This document shows, in pieces, positions 45,716 through 53,329 of a stretch of DNA of 64,000 bases. The translations under genes and the position numbers were made by a program. The stretch spans positions 810,512 through 874,511 of the forward strand of contig NZ_LT800499.1 of the NCBI RefSeq assembly GCF_900166625.1, read 5' to 3'. This DNA is from Halobacillus massiliensis (GTDB taxonomy: Bacteria; Bacillota; Bacilli; Bacillales; Halobacillaceae). The notes beneath the pieces were generated by a model. The model was given only the letters and a program-made list of their open reading frames with translations, was not told the origin of the DNA and did not search any database. Position 1 is the stretch's first letter. Each line of letters starts with the position of its first letter.

Positions 45716-45750
45716 AATGAATTAAGGCCCAGTGTAGTGATGGGAAAACC

Positions 45751-46197
45751 TTATTCGACCAGTTGCGTAAGTTGATCGACCGTTTGGGAAATCTCGCTTA
45801 ATGATTGGAAGACTTCCGTGTTTTCAATCACTGAAGGATCCAGTGTACCATTTTCTATATTGTTTAAATAAACATCAATTCCACTAAGAGCCTGATGGTT
45901 ATAATCGACGACCTGCTGATGAAGGTCGGCTCCGACGGACGGTTCTTCCAATTCATTAAACTCATTTATCTTCTGTTTCATGTCTTCCATACGTTGCTCT
46001 AAATCGGCAGCGGCCTGTTCATCTGTTACGGCCTGCTCAGCTAGTGAAGGAACTTCCTCTACAAAAGTGCTGACTTCATTCGCATATTCTGTGGCCTCAT
46101 TGGCATAATTCAAGGTGTTATTTACCCCTTCAAGCATCGAACAGCCACTTATAACAACCGCAGCAAACATCAAAAATGCGATAGCTATTTTTTTCAA
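45751..46197 (-). CDS. DUF6376-like lipoprotein
   Basis: A 148-residue lipoprotein. The signal peptide ends in AVVISGCSML, so the cysteine near residue 19 is lipidated. The mature part is an acidic coiled-coil helix (NEATEYANEVSTFVEEVPSL, then EQRMEDMKQKINEFN), like the DUF6376 family. A TTG start at 46197, 8 bases after AGGAGG, is chosen. It should be anchored on the outer face of the membrane; role unknown. Confidence 0.75.
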   Translation of the reverse strand: MKKIAIAFLMFAAVVISGCSMLEGVNNTLNYANEATEYANEVSTFVEEVPSLAEQAVTDEQAAADLEQRMEDMKQKINEFNELEEPSVGADLHQQVVDYNHQALSGIDVYLNNIENGTLDPSVIENTEVFQSLSEISQTVDQLTQLVE

Positions 46198-46294
46198 TAA
46201 AAAAACCTCCTGAAAAATCTTTCTACACACAGCCTTCATTATAGCATAGACGTCTGGCGGGGCTATTTACTCGGGGTTTTTCTTATTGGGTGGG

Positions 46295-46399
46295 ATTCTT
46301 AAATAAGTCCTCGTTATTCTCAAATATCTGCGGGGGATTCTTAAATAACTACCTATCATTCTCTAATAACTATACTCGATTCTAAAATAACGAATCCAA
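46295..46399. repeat. Block-repeat array C: five 21-bp units
   Basis: ATTCT starts units at 46295, 46316, 46337, 46358 and 46379, exactly 21 bp apart. The unit is ATTCTNAAATAAC plus 8-9 variable bases (for example ATTCTTAAATAACTACCTAT). It fills the divergent space between the lipoprotein gene and the gene at 46474. No frame or hairpin explains it; period and position resemble arrays A and B, although the sequence is AT-rich. Confidence 0.8.
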
Positions 46400-46473
46400 C
46401 TCCTTTAATACACACCCTTAATGCTGGTAACATAAATCTAAAGTAGTAGTTTTAGAAGGAAGGAGGAAAATCA

Positions 46474-46776
46474 GTGAAATCTCATCAACGAATGGAAAAA
46501 TGGAAGAAAGTCAGGGAAAACGGAAAAAAGCATTACATAATCAATTACGGAATACTAGGCTGGGGGCTGTCGACTGGAATATTATTTATTCTATATAGCC
46601 AGTTAGTAGGAAACGGTCTCCAGTTTTTGCAATACACAGCTGGGGATTGGGTAGCGAAGCTGCTCTTAACTTTAGGGATTTTCCTGCTGGGCGGTGTCTT
46701 GTTTGGATATGCGACATGGCAAATAAATGAACGTTTTTATTACAAAAGATATGCAGCGGCACGTTCAACATACTGA
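46474..46776 (+). CDS. Small membrane protein (100 aa)
   Basis: A GTG start 8 bases after AAGGAGG opens 100 codons. After a basic N-terminus (MEKWKKVRENGKKHY) come two TM segments, about 26-45 and 60-84. No family is recognised. The stop codon lies in the 3' arm of the terminator. It is a single gene divergent from the lipoprotein gene across array C. Confidence 0.65.
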   Translation: MKSHQRMEKWKKVRENGKKHYIINYGILGWGLSTGILFILYSQLVGNGLQFLQYTAGDWVAKLLLTLGIFLLGGVLFGYATWQINERFYYKRYAAARSTY

Positions 46777-46788
46777 ACGTGCCTTTTT
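46758..46788 (+). terminator. Terminator overlapping the stop of the 100-aa gene
   Basis: GGCACGTTCA and TGAACGTGCC form a 10-bp stem followed by T5. The TGA stop starts the 3' arm. Confidence 0.85.
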
Positions 46789-46806
46789 CGAAGTAAGCTT
46801 GAGCTA

Positions 46807-46911
46807 TTAATAGAAGAGACTGATGATCCCGGCAAGTAATAATAAGAGGGAACTTGAGAGTAGGGCGATTTTCATGGGACGATTTGCTTTGTGAAAGATT
46901 CGAAAGAACAC
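46807..46911 (-). CDS. Possible 34-aa membrane peptide
   Basis: A minus-strand GTG opens 34 codons 4 bases after AAGGGGGTGA. Residues 14-34 form one hydrophobic helix (IALLSSSLLLLAGIISLFY) behind a basic N-terminus (FFRIFHKANRPMK). It resembles short single-span peptides common in Bacillaceae; evidence is the ribosome binding site and composition only. Confidence 0.35.
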   Translation of the reverse strand: MFFRIFHKANRPMKIALLSSSLLLLLAGIISLFY

Positions 46912-46997
46912 TGGACTCACCCCCTTGGGAAAAATAGATTCACCTTTTATACGAGAAAAAGGAAGAAAGGATTCAAACCATATTTACCCAGTCTATT

Positions 46998-47030
46998 AAA
47001 AAAGCCTATATTTCAGCGAAATATAGGCAT
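46998..47030 (-). terminator. Terminator of the GNAT gene at 47013
   Basis: GCCTATATTTC and GAAATATAGGC form an 11-bp stem around AGC with an adjoining A/T-run; it overlaps the last codons of the gene. Confidence 0.75.
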
Positions 47031-47567
47031 GTACCCTCGGTCTGATCGAAGCCTTGAGTAAATATTGAGATCTATAAATCTTCCTCTCGAACGCTGAGCC
47101 TGCCGTAACAGCCCTTCATAAGTAAAGTTCAACTTTTGCAGAACTCTGATCGAGTTCGTGTTCGGAGGCTCTACTTTGGCTTCCACCCGGTTCATCTGTA
47201 AGGAAGTAAAGGCGTAATGGATCAGAGCGCTTGCGACTTCGGTAGCATATCCTCTGCCCCAGGAAGCTTTAGCTAAATCGTACCCAATTTCAGTGACAGC
47301 ATTTACATAATCTATGGAATTGTAGCCGCAGGATCCGATAATCTGCTGGGTATTCAATTCAATGATCGAATACCGAATCGCAGAGTATTCTTCTGTCAGC
47401 TGATTCAGATATGTAATCATATCCTTTACTTCATTCTCATTTTTAAAAGGATGGACGTTCATAAATCTGGCCACATCGGGGTCCGACCAAATCGGATACA
47501 GGCTGGATGAATCAGCAACTGTCATGCTTCTTACATAGAGCCGGTTCGTGTAAAATTCTTTAATCAA
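47013..47567 (-). CDS. GNAT family N-acetyltransferase (RimJ/RimL-like)
   Basis: A 184-residue acetyltransferase. FYTNRLYVRSMTVADSSSLY at the start, EIGYDLAKASWGRGYATEV near 92-110 (acetyl-CoA loop) and NTNSIRVLQKLNFTYEGLLR near 136-155 fit RimJ/RimL-type enzymes. The TTG at 47567, 8 bases after TTGGAGG, is preferred over the TTG within the site itself. Acceptor unknown. Confidence 0.82.
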   Translation of the reverse strand: MIKEFYTNRLYVRSMTVADSSSLYPIWSDPDVARFMNVHPFKNENEVKDMITYLNQLTEEYSAIRYSIIELNTQQIIGSCGYNSIDYVNAVTEIGYDLAKASWGRGYATEVASALIHYAFTSLQMNRVEAKVEPPNTNSIRVLQKLNFTYEGLLRQAQRSRGRFIDLNIYSRLRSDRGYMPIFR

Positions 47568-47793
47568 TATTTTTACCTCCAATTCTGGGTTTTGGTGTGG
47601 GGTTAAAAATACTGATATCTGCGCATCGTTCAGTCCTTTCCAGAAACACTGTTTATCTTAAGTATACGAGGAAGAATGGTCTTTTACCATGAGTTTCTTA
47701 TTTTTCAAAAAACATAAAGAAGAAGGGATACAAAAGCGGATGTCGAAAGTTGTAGAGGGGTGGAAATTAAAATATAAATTAGAGGAGGAGCCT

Positions 47794-49122
47794 ATGCTTA
47801 AGCGAACGATTAGAGGATCTAATTACATAATGCAGCGTTATTTACCGGATCCATTCTTATTTGTCATTTTATTAACTTTTGTAGTATTTATCCTTGGGTT
47901 GATTTTTACGAACAATTCTCCTGTTCAGATGGTTCAATACTGGGGAGAAGGCTTCTGGGATCTGCTCGATTTCTCGATGCAGATGGTCCTTATTTTAGTT
48001 ACCGGCTTTGTACTGGCCAGCAGTCCCATTTTTAAAAAAGGCCTCGGAAATTTGGCTTCCTTAGCAAAAAGTCCAGGTCAGGCCGTCGTTCACGTGACGT
48101 TAGTTTCGTTAATCGCAAGCTGGATCAATTGGGGATTTGGGCTCGTCATTGGTGCATTATTTGCGAAGGAGCTTGCCAAAAGAGTAGCTGACGTCGACTA
48201 TCGGCTTTTAATTGCAAGCGCTTACGGAGGATTTATCGTCTGGCACGGCGGCTTAGCAGGATCCATTCCATTAACGATCGCCACACCTGACCATTTCTCA
48301 CAGGATACACTCGGAATCATTCCAACCTCAGCCACTATTTTCGCCGGATTTAATCTGGCCATTGTAGCCGTTTTATTTATCGTACTGCCGATTTTGAATC
48401 GAGCAATGACTCCAAGCAAAGAAGATCGGGTGACCATCGACCGATCACTTCTTGAGGAAGAGTCCGGCATGGGAGCAGCTACTGTGGAGCCGTCAGCGGA
48501 CACCCCGGCCATTCGCCTGGAAAACAGCAAAATTCTATCATTAGTAACCGGCCTGCTCGGAATCACTTTTTTATTGTACTATCTCTTAACATCCGGTTTT
48601 CAACTGAATCTTAATATCGTAAATTTCGCCTTTTTGTTCTTCGGTATTCTGTTCCACGGCACGCCAAGAAATTTTATAAACTCAGTGGCCGATGCGGTAA
48701 AAGGAGCAGGCGGCATTATTATTCAATTTCCTTTCTACGCAGGAATCATGGGGATGATGGTCGCTTCAGGACTCGCGGCTCTCATGTCAGAAGGCTTTGC
48801 ATCGATTTCCAATGATTTCACCTTTCCATTCTTCGCCTTTATCAGCGCGGGAATCGTCAACTTCTTCGTACCGTCCGGCGGCGGACAGTGGGCCGTTCAA
48901 GCCCCAATTATGATTGATGCCGCTCAGCAGTTAGGAGCCTCTCTGCCTAAAACCGCGATGGCTGTCGCATGGGGAGACGCCTGGACAAACTTAATCCAGC
49001 CATTCTGGGCACTGCCGGCACTCGCAATCGCAGGATTAAAGGCCAAGGACATTATGGGCTTCTGTTTAATCACTCTTTTTGTAAGCGGTACCATTATATC
49101 GCTCGGACTGTTATTTTTATAA
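47794..49122 (+). CDS. atoE: Short-chain fatty acid transporter, AtoE family
   Basis: A 442-residue membrane protein with about 10-12 TM segments. LPDPFLFVILLTFVVFILG near residues 17-35, SWINWGFGLVIGALFAKELA near 109-128 and the C-terminal FFVPSGGGQWAVQAPIM near 355-371 are the AtoE/ArgF-type citrate-lactate superfamily signatures. It likely takes up butyrate-like acids. The ATG at 47794, after AGAGGAGGAG, is chosen; 35 further open codons upstream include a basic stretch and cannot be ruled out. It stands alone, without the CoA-transferase and thiolase genes that accompany atoE elsewhere. Confidence 0.85.
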   Translation: MLKRTIRGSNYIMQRYLPDPFLFVILLTFVVFILGLIFTNNSPVQMVQYWGEGFWDLLDFSMQMVLILVTGFVLASSPIFKKGLGNLASLAKSPGQAVVHVTLVSLIASWINWGFGLVIGALFAKELAKRVADVDYRLLIASAYGGFIVWHGGLAGSIPLTIATPDHFSQDTLGIIPTSATIFAGFNLAIVAVLFIVLPILNRAMTPSKEDRVTIDRSLLEEESGMGAATVEPSADTPAIRLENSKILSLVTGLLGITFLLYYLLTSGFQLNLNIVNFAFLFFGILFHGTPRNFINSVADAVKGAGGIIIQFPFYAGIMGMMVASGLAALMSEGFASISNDFTFPFFAFISAGIVNFFVPSGGGQWAVQAPIMIDAAQQLGASLPKTAMAVAWGDAWTNLIQPFWALPALAIAGLKAKDIMGFCLITLFVSGTIISLGLLFL

Positions 49123-49131
49123 AAGTATTGA

Positions 49132-49163
49132 AAAAGCAGCTTGGAATCCCAAGCTGTTTTTTT
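49132..49163 (+). terminator. Terminator of the fatty acid transporter gene
   Basis: CAGCTTGG and CCAAGCTG enclose AATC, followed by T7. Confidence 0.85.
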
Positions 49164-49195
49164 GAGCTCTATTTGGGTTTATGGAGTGAATACGG

Positions 49196-49485
49196 TTTGT
49201 TGAAGAGCTGAAAGAGGATGGAGAAGCGCCGAAAGGGCGGGGAAAAATGCCAAAAGAGAGAAGGTGAACGTCGAAAGAGGGGAGAACCGCTGAAAGGGAG
49301 AGGAGGAGCGACGAAAGCGGAGGGAAAAACGCTGAAAGAGAGAGGATGAACGTCGAAAGAGGGGAGATCCGCTGAAAGGGAGAGGAGAAGCGACGAAAGC
49401 GGAGGGGGAAGAGCTGAAAGAGAGAGGCTGAATGTCGAAAGAGGGGAGATCCGCTGAAAGGGAGAAGAGAAGCGTCGAAAACGGA
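49196..49485. repeat. Block-repeat array B: 82-bp units of 21/21/21/19-bp blocks, minus orientation
   Basis: GTCGAAAG recurs at 49270, 49352 and 49434, exactly 82 bp apart. Read on the minus strand, about 14 blocks start TTTC and last 21, 21, 21 and 19 bp in a fixed cycle, for example TTTCGTCGCTTCTCCTCTCC and TTTCAGCGGATCTCCCCTC. Block starts match array A (T(A/T)TCGNCGNTTC). The pyrimidine-rich strand here is the minus strand. The open minus-strand frame through it (127 codons) rotates frame each unit and is Ser/Phe/Leu low complexity with no ribosome binding site, so it is not coding. Confidence 0.85.
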
Positions 49486-49500
49486 GGATGAAGAGCCCAA

Positions 49501-49710
49501 CTCCGGGAAAATAAGCGGCTTGATACTCTAGTTTTCCTTTTTCAATGTTTTGTCTTCGGTTTGCTCTTCACGTTTCTAATCGACGCATTGGGGAAAAGAA
49601 TAAACAGAGGCTATTATCTGGTTTATCTCTTACTTTACATATTGGCAGGCTGCTTCATGCTCATCCTGTTTATCGATGTAGTTATAGGCCTCGGCAACTC
49701 CCTTATATAG
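49501..49710 (+). pseudogene. C-terminal remnant of a small membrane protein
   Basis: The frame from 49501 to a TAG at 49710 reads like two TM helices (FGLLFTFLIDALGKRINRG, then YYLVYLLLYILAGCFMLILF), but it has no start codon or ribosome binding site and enters array B on its 5' side. It looks like the tail of a membrane-protein gene whose beginning was lost, perhaps through growth of the array. The rest of 49711-49800 holds only a leader for the next gene. Confidence 0.45.
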
Positions 49711-49800
49711 AGTAGGGTTTTATTTGTGGGATCTGCCGCATCAATTGTTTAAGCGTACTGTTTGATTCCGGAATAATCAAAAGAGCGGGGAGCTTTAGAC

Positions 49801-49992
49801 ATGGGAGAAAATAAGACGGAGCTGTCTAAAACGGAGAAACGAAAAGATATAGCACGGTTGCTCTATATCCTTGTGTTTATTTTGCTGAGTCCGTTTTTAA
49901 CCTCGACATTCCATCCATTGATCGCACTTACCATTGTGCTTGGGCTATATCCTCTTTTGATGTCCATAATCGAGGAGATTACGAAAGAGTAA
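49801..49992 (+). CDS. Small membrane protein (63 aa)
   Basis: A 63-residue protein starting 9 bases after GGGGAG. A charged N-terminus (about 1-17) is followed by two hydrophobic segments (RLLYILVFILLSPFL and LIALTIVLGLYPLLMSII) and an acidic tail. No family is recognised. A shared terminator separates it from the convergent ZIP gene. Confidence 0.6.
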   Translation: MGENKTELSKTEKRKDIARLLYILVFILLSPFLTSTFHPLIALTIVLGLYPLLMSIIEEITKE

Positions 49993-50040
49993 TTTCTCCC
50001 TTCAAGATGGGGTGAAAAAGGAAATGAAAATTCATCAGAA

Positions 50041-50070
50041 AAGGCCCTCCCATAGAAAGGAGGGCCTTCG
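50041..50070. terminator. Bidirectional terminator
   Basis: AAGGCCCTCC and GGAGGGCCTT form a 10-bp stem between convergent genes. Confidence 0.85.
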
Positions 50071-50072
50071 TT

Positions 50073-50885
50073 CTATCCTAATGCAACATCCAGTGTCATC
50101 ATCACCGCAAATCCAACCATTAAGCATATGGAAGCGATCTGTGCATGCCCTTTTTCGTGAGAACCGGGGATGATTTCTTTAGCGACGACAAAAATCATCG
50201 CTCCGGCTGCAAAGCTTAAGGCGTAAGGGAGGAGGGGCTCAATAAAAATAACAGCCAGTGCTCCTGCGACAGCAGCTATCGGCTCTACAATGCCAGAGGC
50301 CTGCCCGTAAAAAAAGCTTTTCCTCTTAGACATTCCGTCCCGGCGCAGCGGCATTGAAACAGCCGTTCCTTCGGGAAGGTTTTGGATTCCAATCCCTAGC
50401 GCCAGAGCCATGGCACCTGTAAGGGAGGCTGTTGAGAAATCAGCCGCTAAGGCACCGAAAGCCACTCCAACCGCAAGACCTTCCGGAATATTGTGAAGGG
50501 TGATTGAAAAAATCAAAAGTCCGGTTCTCCGTTTGGCTTTTTTATCTTTAATATCATATAAAAATTTATCATTTTTCTCTAATATTGGCATGACCTGGTC
50601 CACCATGAGCAGGAACACGCCGCCTAACAGAAATCCGATTAAAGCCGGCATCCATGAGGGGGTTCCATTGGCTTCAGCCATTTCAATTGCGGGAGCCAGC
50701 AGAGACCAGAAGCTGGCGGCGATCATTACGCCCCCGGAAAAGGCAAGCATGCCATCCATCGCTTTTTGATTATCTTTCTTACCGATAAAGACAAGGGCTG
50801 CGCCTAAGGCGGTCATTCCCCAGGTGAAAAGCGAAGCTATAAAAGCTTGCATTACAGGGCTAAAGTTATTGAACATATCCATCAT
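50073..50885 (-). CDS. ZIP family metal transporter, probably manganese-regulated
   Basis: A 270-residue, eight-TM transporter of the ZIP family (ZupT/GufA-like). Metal-binding motifs are HNIPEGLAVGVAFG near 130-143 in TM4 and NLPEGTAVSMPL near 167-178 in TM5. It imports divalent metal. It starts 9 bases after AAGGAG. A strong consensus promoter overlaps an inverted pair of MntR-like boxes, which points to manganese as cargo or regulator rather than zinc. No partner genes. Confidence 0.87.
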   Translation of the reverse strand: MMDMFNNFSPVMQAFIASLFTWGMTALGAALVFIGKKDNQKAMDGMLAFSGGVMIAASFWSLLAPAIEMAEANGTPSWMPALIGFLLGGVFLLMVDQVMPILEKNDKFLYDIKDKKAKRRTGLLIFSITLHNIPEGLAVGVAFGALAADFSTASLTGAMALALGIGIQNLPEGTAVSMPLRRDGMSKRKSFFYGQASGIVEPIAAVAGALAVIFIEPLLPYALSFAAGAMIFVVAKEIIPGSHEKGHAQIASICLMVGFAVMMTLDVALG

Positions 50886-50899
50886 TGTCAGGAACTCCT

Positions 50900-50937
50900 T
50901 TTTGCATTAGCGAAATGTTTTTCCTTAGTGCAAAATT
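50900..50937. promoter_or_regulatory. Inverted MntR-like boxes at the ZIP gene
   Basis: TTTTGCATTAGCGAAA on the plus strand (from about 50900) faces TTTTGCACTAAGGAAAA on the minus strand. Both resemble the Bacillus MntR box as remembered (TTTGCATNAGGGAAA). Together they form one imperfect palindrome just downstream of the -10 box. Confidence 0.6.
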
Positions 50938-50964
50938 ATATGCCTGTAGCAACTGGATTGTCAA
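50935..50964 (-). promoter_or_regulatory. Consensus promoter of the ZIP gene
   Basis: Minus-strand TTGACA (50959-50964) and TATAAT (50935-50940), both perfect, are 18 bp apart. Such a strong promoter fits control by a repressor. Confidence 0.8.
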
Positions 50965-50983
50965 CCGTTGGGTTTATCCAGCA

Positions 50984-51020
50984 AAAAACTCTTCACCCCA
51001 ACAAGGAGTGAAGAGTTTTA
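50984..51020 (-). terminator. Terminator of the PGA hydrolase gene
   Basis: AAAACTCTTCAC and GTGAAGAGTTTT form a 12-bp stem. Confidence 0.85.
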
Positions 51021-51021
51021 C

Positions 51022-51768
51022 TTACTTATATTCATCCATCGCTGCCTGAATAGCAGCAGCATAGGCTTTAAAAGTTTCGGTTTGATTGGAGGCGTTATTC
51101 CTGGAAGCATAGCTGATATCGCCGTTTTTAAAAAAAGCTTCTCGCTGTGCCCGGGTAATTTCCAACTGTACACCTTTTCCTGTCTTCGTTCTGTTCGCGA
51201 TGTTTTCCGGGTGATCACCGTCCAGATGTTCCGGAGGTTTTGTGACGACAAATCCTTTTTCTCTTAAGTGAAGGCAGATGATGTCTTTTAAGTTTTCATC
51301 AAGCCCGCCGATCATTGTCTGCGGCAGATTCCCTGAGGTCCCGTGAATAGAAATATTGGATTCAGCAGCACCTGCCATTTTTAAAGCCCGGGGTTCATCA
51401 AAGTGGGTGGCCGTAATGTGCAGGTTGCTGTAATTATTCGATGACAATCTTCCTTTAAACGTATAAAAAGGGAAGGAAGAGCCGGCAATGGCTTCCGCGA
51501 GATTGGAAGTCGCTGCTTCAATGCCGCCGCCGTGGATAGCACTGACAAGCCAGCGCTGATCACCGTTTGTGTTTGTCATAATTTCATAATCTTTTCCTTC
51601 CTCATACACCTCAGCAAGCTCGGCGTATGAGCAGAAACGATCGCCGGAACAGTCGTTTTCTTCCGCGTTTGATGAATCTTCGTTCCTGTTCATCAGGGAA
51701 ACAATAAAAATTCCTAAAAAAGCTGCAGCGGCTAACACTGGCAAAAGTATTTTTGTATTCACCATCAT
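51022..51768 (-). CDS. Poly-gamma-glutamate hydrolase family protein
   Basis: A protein of about 247 residues with an N-terminal membrane anchor or signal (ILLPVLAAAAFLGIFIVSLM). The exported part matches the phage-type gamma-PGA hydrolase (PghP/YjqB/YmaC) family: VSAIHGGGIEAATSNLAEAI near 94-113 carries the zinc-binding HGG and E, SIHGTSGN near 158-165 a further His, and GVQLEITRAQRE near 212-223. It should cleave poly-gamma-glutamate outside the cell. It starts after AGGAGGAG. PGA synthesis genes are not in the window. Confidence 0.85.
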   Translation of the reverse strand: MMVNTKILLPVLAAAAFLGIFIVSLMNRNEDSSNAEENDCSGDRFCSYAELAEVYEEGKDYEIMTNTNGDQRWLVSAIHGGGIEAATSNLAEAIAGSSFPFYTFKGRLSSNNYSNLHITATHFDEPRALKMAGAAESNISIHGTSGNLPQTMIGGLDENLKDIICLHLREKGFVVTKPPEHLDGDHPENIANRTKTGKGVQLEITRAQREAFFKNGDISYASRNNASNQTETFKAYAAAIQAAMDEYK

Positions 51769-51862
51769 TCTCCTCCTTCTACTTATAGTATCGGCTGCAA
51801 ACTTTAAAAAATAAGTCCGGTGTCCATTACTAGGAATGAGGGAGGAGGTTTAGAAGATGAGA

Positions 51863-52045
51863 CTATAAGCGATCCCAGGAGATTTTTCCTTCGTTTAAAA
51901 ACTGTTCTCTTGCTTTCAGACGCTTCTTCTTTTTTATCGTGCGGCAAGCTTTGCAGTTTAAAAAATCCTGGCCTTTGCCTAAAAAGTGTTCATAAGATTT
52001 TTTCGTTTTGCATGTCGCACAAACTCTGTCACTGTGAAAGTCCAA
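51863..52045 (-). CDS. Small four-cysteine zinc-binding protein (60 aa)
   Basis: A 60-residue protein with CATC near residue 9-12 and CKAC near 31-34, followed by a strongly basic helix (RTIKKKKRLKAREQFL). The paired cysteines suggest a zinc knuckle and the basic tail suggests nucleic acid binding. A TTG start lies 5-6 bases after TAGGGA. A longer open frame on the other strand has no comparable features. Function unknown. Confidence 0.55.
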   Translation of the reverse strand: MDFHSDRVCATCKTKKSYEHFLGKGQDFLNCKACRTIKKKKRLKAREQFLNEGKISWDRL

Positions 52046-52271
52046 TATATCCCTACTTTATATGGAAATTTTCGTTCATTATAATAGATTTAAATTGATC
52101 TGTCGAACGTTATTAACTGAATATTAAGAATTAAGGTGTGAGTAATTGCTTTCGAAAATCATTGAGAAATACTGAAGGGGCGGGATTCCTCATCAGAAAG
52201 CAGCTGATTCTTTACTGGTTTATTACTCTGGGGAAATTTGTTTTTTATGTATAGAGGCAACAAGGTTAGAG

Positions 52272-52300
52272 CGGGCAGAGAGTTATTTGCCCGTTTTTTA
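52272..52300 (+). terminator. Orphan terminator
   Basis: CGGGCA and TGCCCG enclose a 10-base loop followed by TTTTTTATT. Probably left over from a lost gene. Confidence 0.6.
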
Positions 52301-52440
52301 TTGATAAATAGGGGTCTCTGTGTAGAGTGGATGTCTAAGCTTAAAATAATTTGCGGAGTTCTTGCTCTTCTGTTTAGTGAATAATAACTGGGGATCGAAT
52401 TTTTGAATGTAGTTCTTCCATATAAGGGCAGTATACTTGA

Positions 52441-52460
52441 TGACTCAGTTTCGAGATAAT
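52441..52460 (+). repeat. Intergenic repeat fragment (GACTCAGTTTCGAGATA)
   Basis: GACTCAGTTTCGAGATA recurs unchanged at 61077-61093 and in related form at 62253. No gene explains it. Confidence 0.6.
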
Positions 52461-52574
52461 ATAAAAAGGTTGGGAATTGAATGTCTTAAACTGTCTGGTA
52501 AAGTGGATTTGAAAAATTATCTCTTCTAATATAAAAAATGAGAAAAGACACAGTACTAGCATAAGGTGGTAGAA

Positions 52575-52801
52575 ATGGTATTAATTATAATTGCAGTCTT
52601 CATCTTTCTATGGATCATAGGCATTTACTTATATAAAAAAGCACCCAAAATTTTTTTACCGCGTTGATTGCGGTTGTTTTAAAGCAGGCAGGCATTCATA
52701 TGGGAGTATGGAAAGTGAAACATATGCCGACAATTGTTTTACTGGAGTCCTTATTTTTAGATTTAGGAATCTTCACTATCGCCGGAGCCTGGTTCACCTA
52801 A
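52575..52801 (+). pseudogene. Frameshifted small membrane protein
   Basis: An ATG after AAGGTGG opens MVLIIIAVFIFLWIIGIYLY and stops after 30 codons at a T7 run (52649-52655). Adding one T joins it to a second frame reading ALIAVVLKQAGIHMGVWKV, ending with FTIAGAWFT at 52801. The repaired product is about 75 residues with two TM segments. A homopolymer slip has apparently broken the gene, or one base is missing from the sequence. Confidence 0.55.
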
Positions 52802-53329
52802 ATGCTGGTATACAAAAGCCTTAATCCTCTCAGTGTCTATATCATATTCATAGGAGGTATGGCGGGCTCTTCTAGTAGAAACAATAAAATATGATAAAAC
52901 ATGGAATTTCTTTTATAAGTTCCTAATGTAAATACCCCAGTTAATCACCGCGTTAATTTATTATTATATGAGTAGAATCTCTCTAAGGGGTGTTTTGATG
53001 TTTCAACACTCCCTCCGATTAATTACATCTTATGTAGAATTCTTTATTCCACAGTAATTTACAAATGGCTTTGTATAAAGGGAATTAGAAAGGGATATAT
53101 ATGACATACTTTCTCTCACCTTTGTTTAGGAATTGAAAAATTTCGAAATGCAAATATCTCAACCTCCTCTTTATCCCTTGTCTCTAATATCAATATAAGA
53201 GATATTAGTAAAGATTCTTAATAATTTGGAAGAGGACTCTAGGAAAAAATAATTCTATCTAAATAAGTACTATTCTAATCCGCATATTCATAGATTTAAT
53301 TGTAAAATATGCTATGGGCGGGGGAGATA
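52802..53329. other. AT-rich region without a gene
   Basis: About 530 bases with no supported frame, RNA or hairpin. It separates the frameshifted gene from the spoIIP-like gene. Confidence 0.5.

Larger units (their letters stand above)
52046..52574. other. Gene-poor region with an orphan terminator and a repeat fragment
   Basis: No convincing gene. It holds a hairpin CGGGCA/TGCCCG with T6 at 52272-52300, with no intact gene before it, and a copy of the GACTCAGTTTCGAGATA element at 52442-52458. A 62-codon minus frame at 52374-52562 lacks a ribosome binding site and is not called. Confidence 0.5.

Noticed and set aside
46295..46399. CRISPR array
   Set aside because: Units are contiguous 21-bp imperfect repeats without spacers of constant length and no cas genes are present. 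The same applies to arrays A and B.
49117..49500. Open minus-strand frame of 127 codons through array B
   Set aside because: Ser/Leu/Phe low complexity produced by a pyrimidine-rich repeat, no start signal, and frame rotation every 82 bp.
51820..52098. Open plus-strand frame opposite the four-cysteine protein
   Set aside because: The start region is promoter-like for the minus gene and the product lacks any recognisable pattern; the minus frame has paired CxxC motifs.
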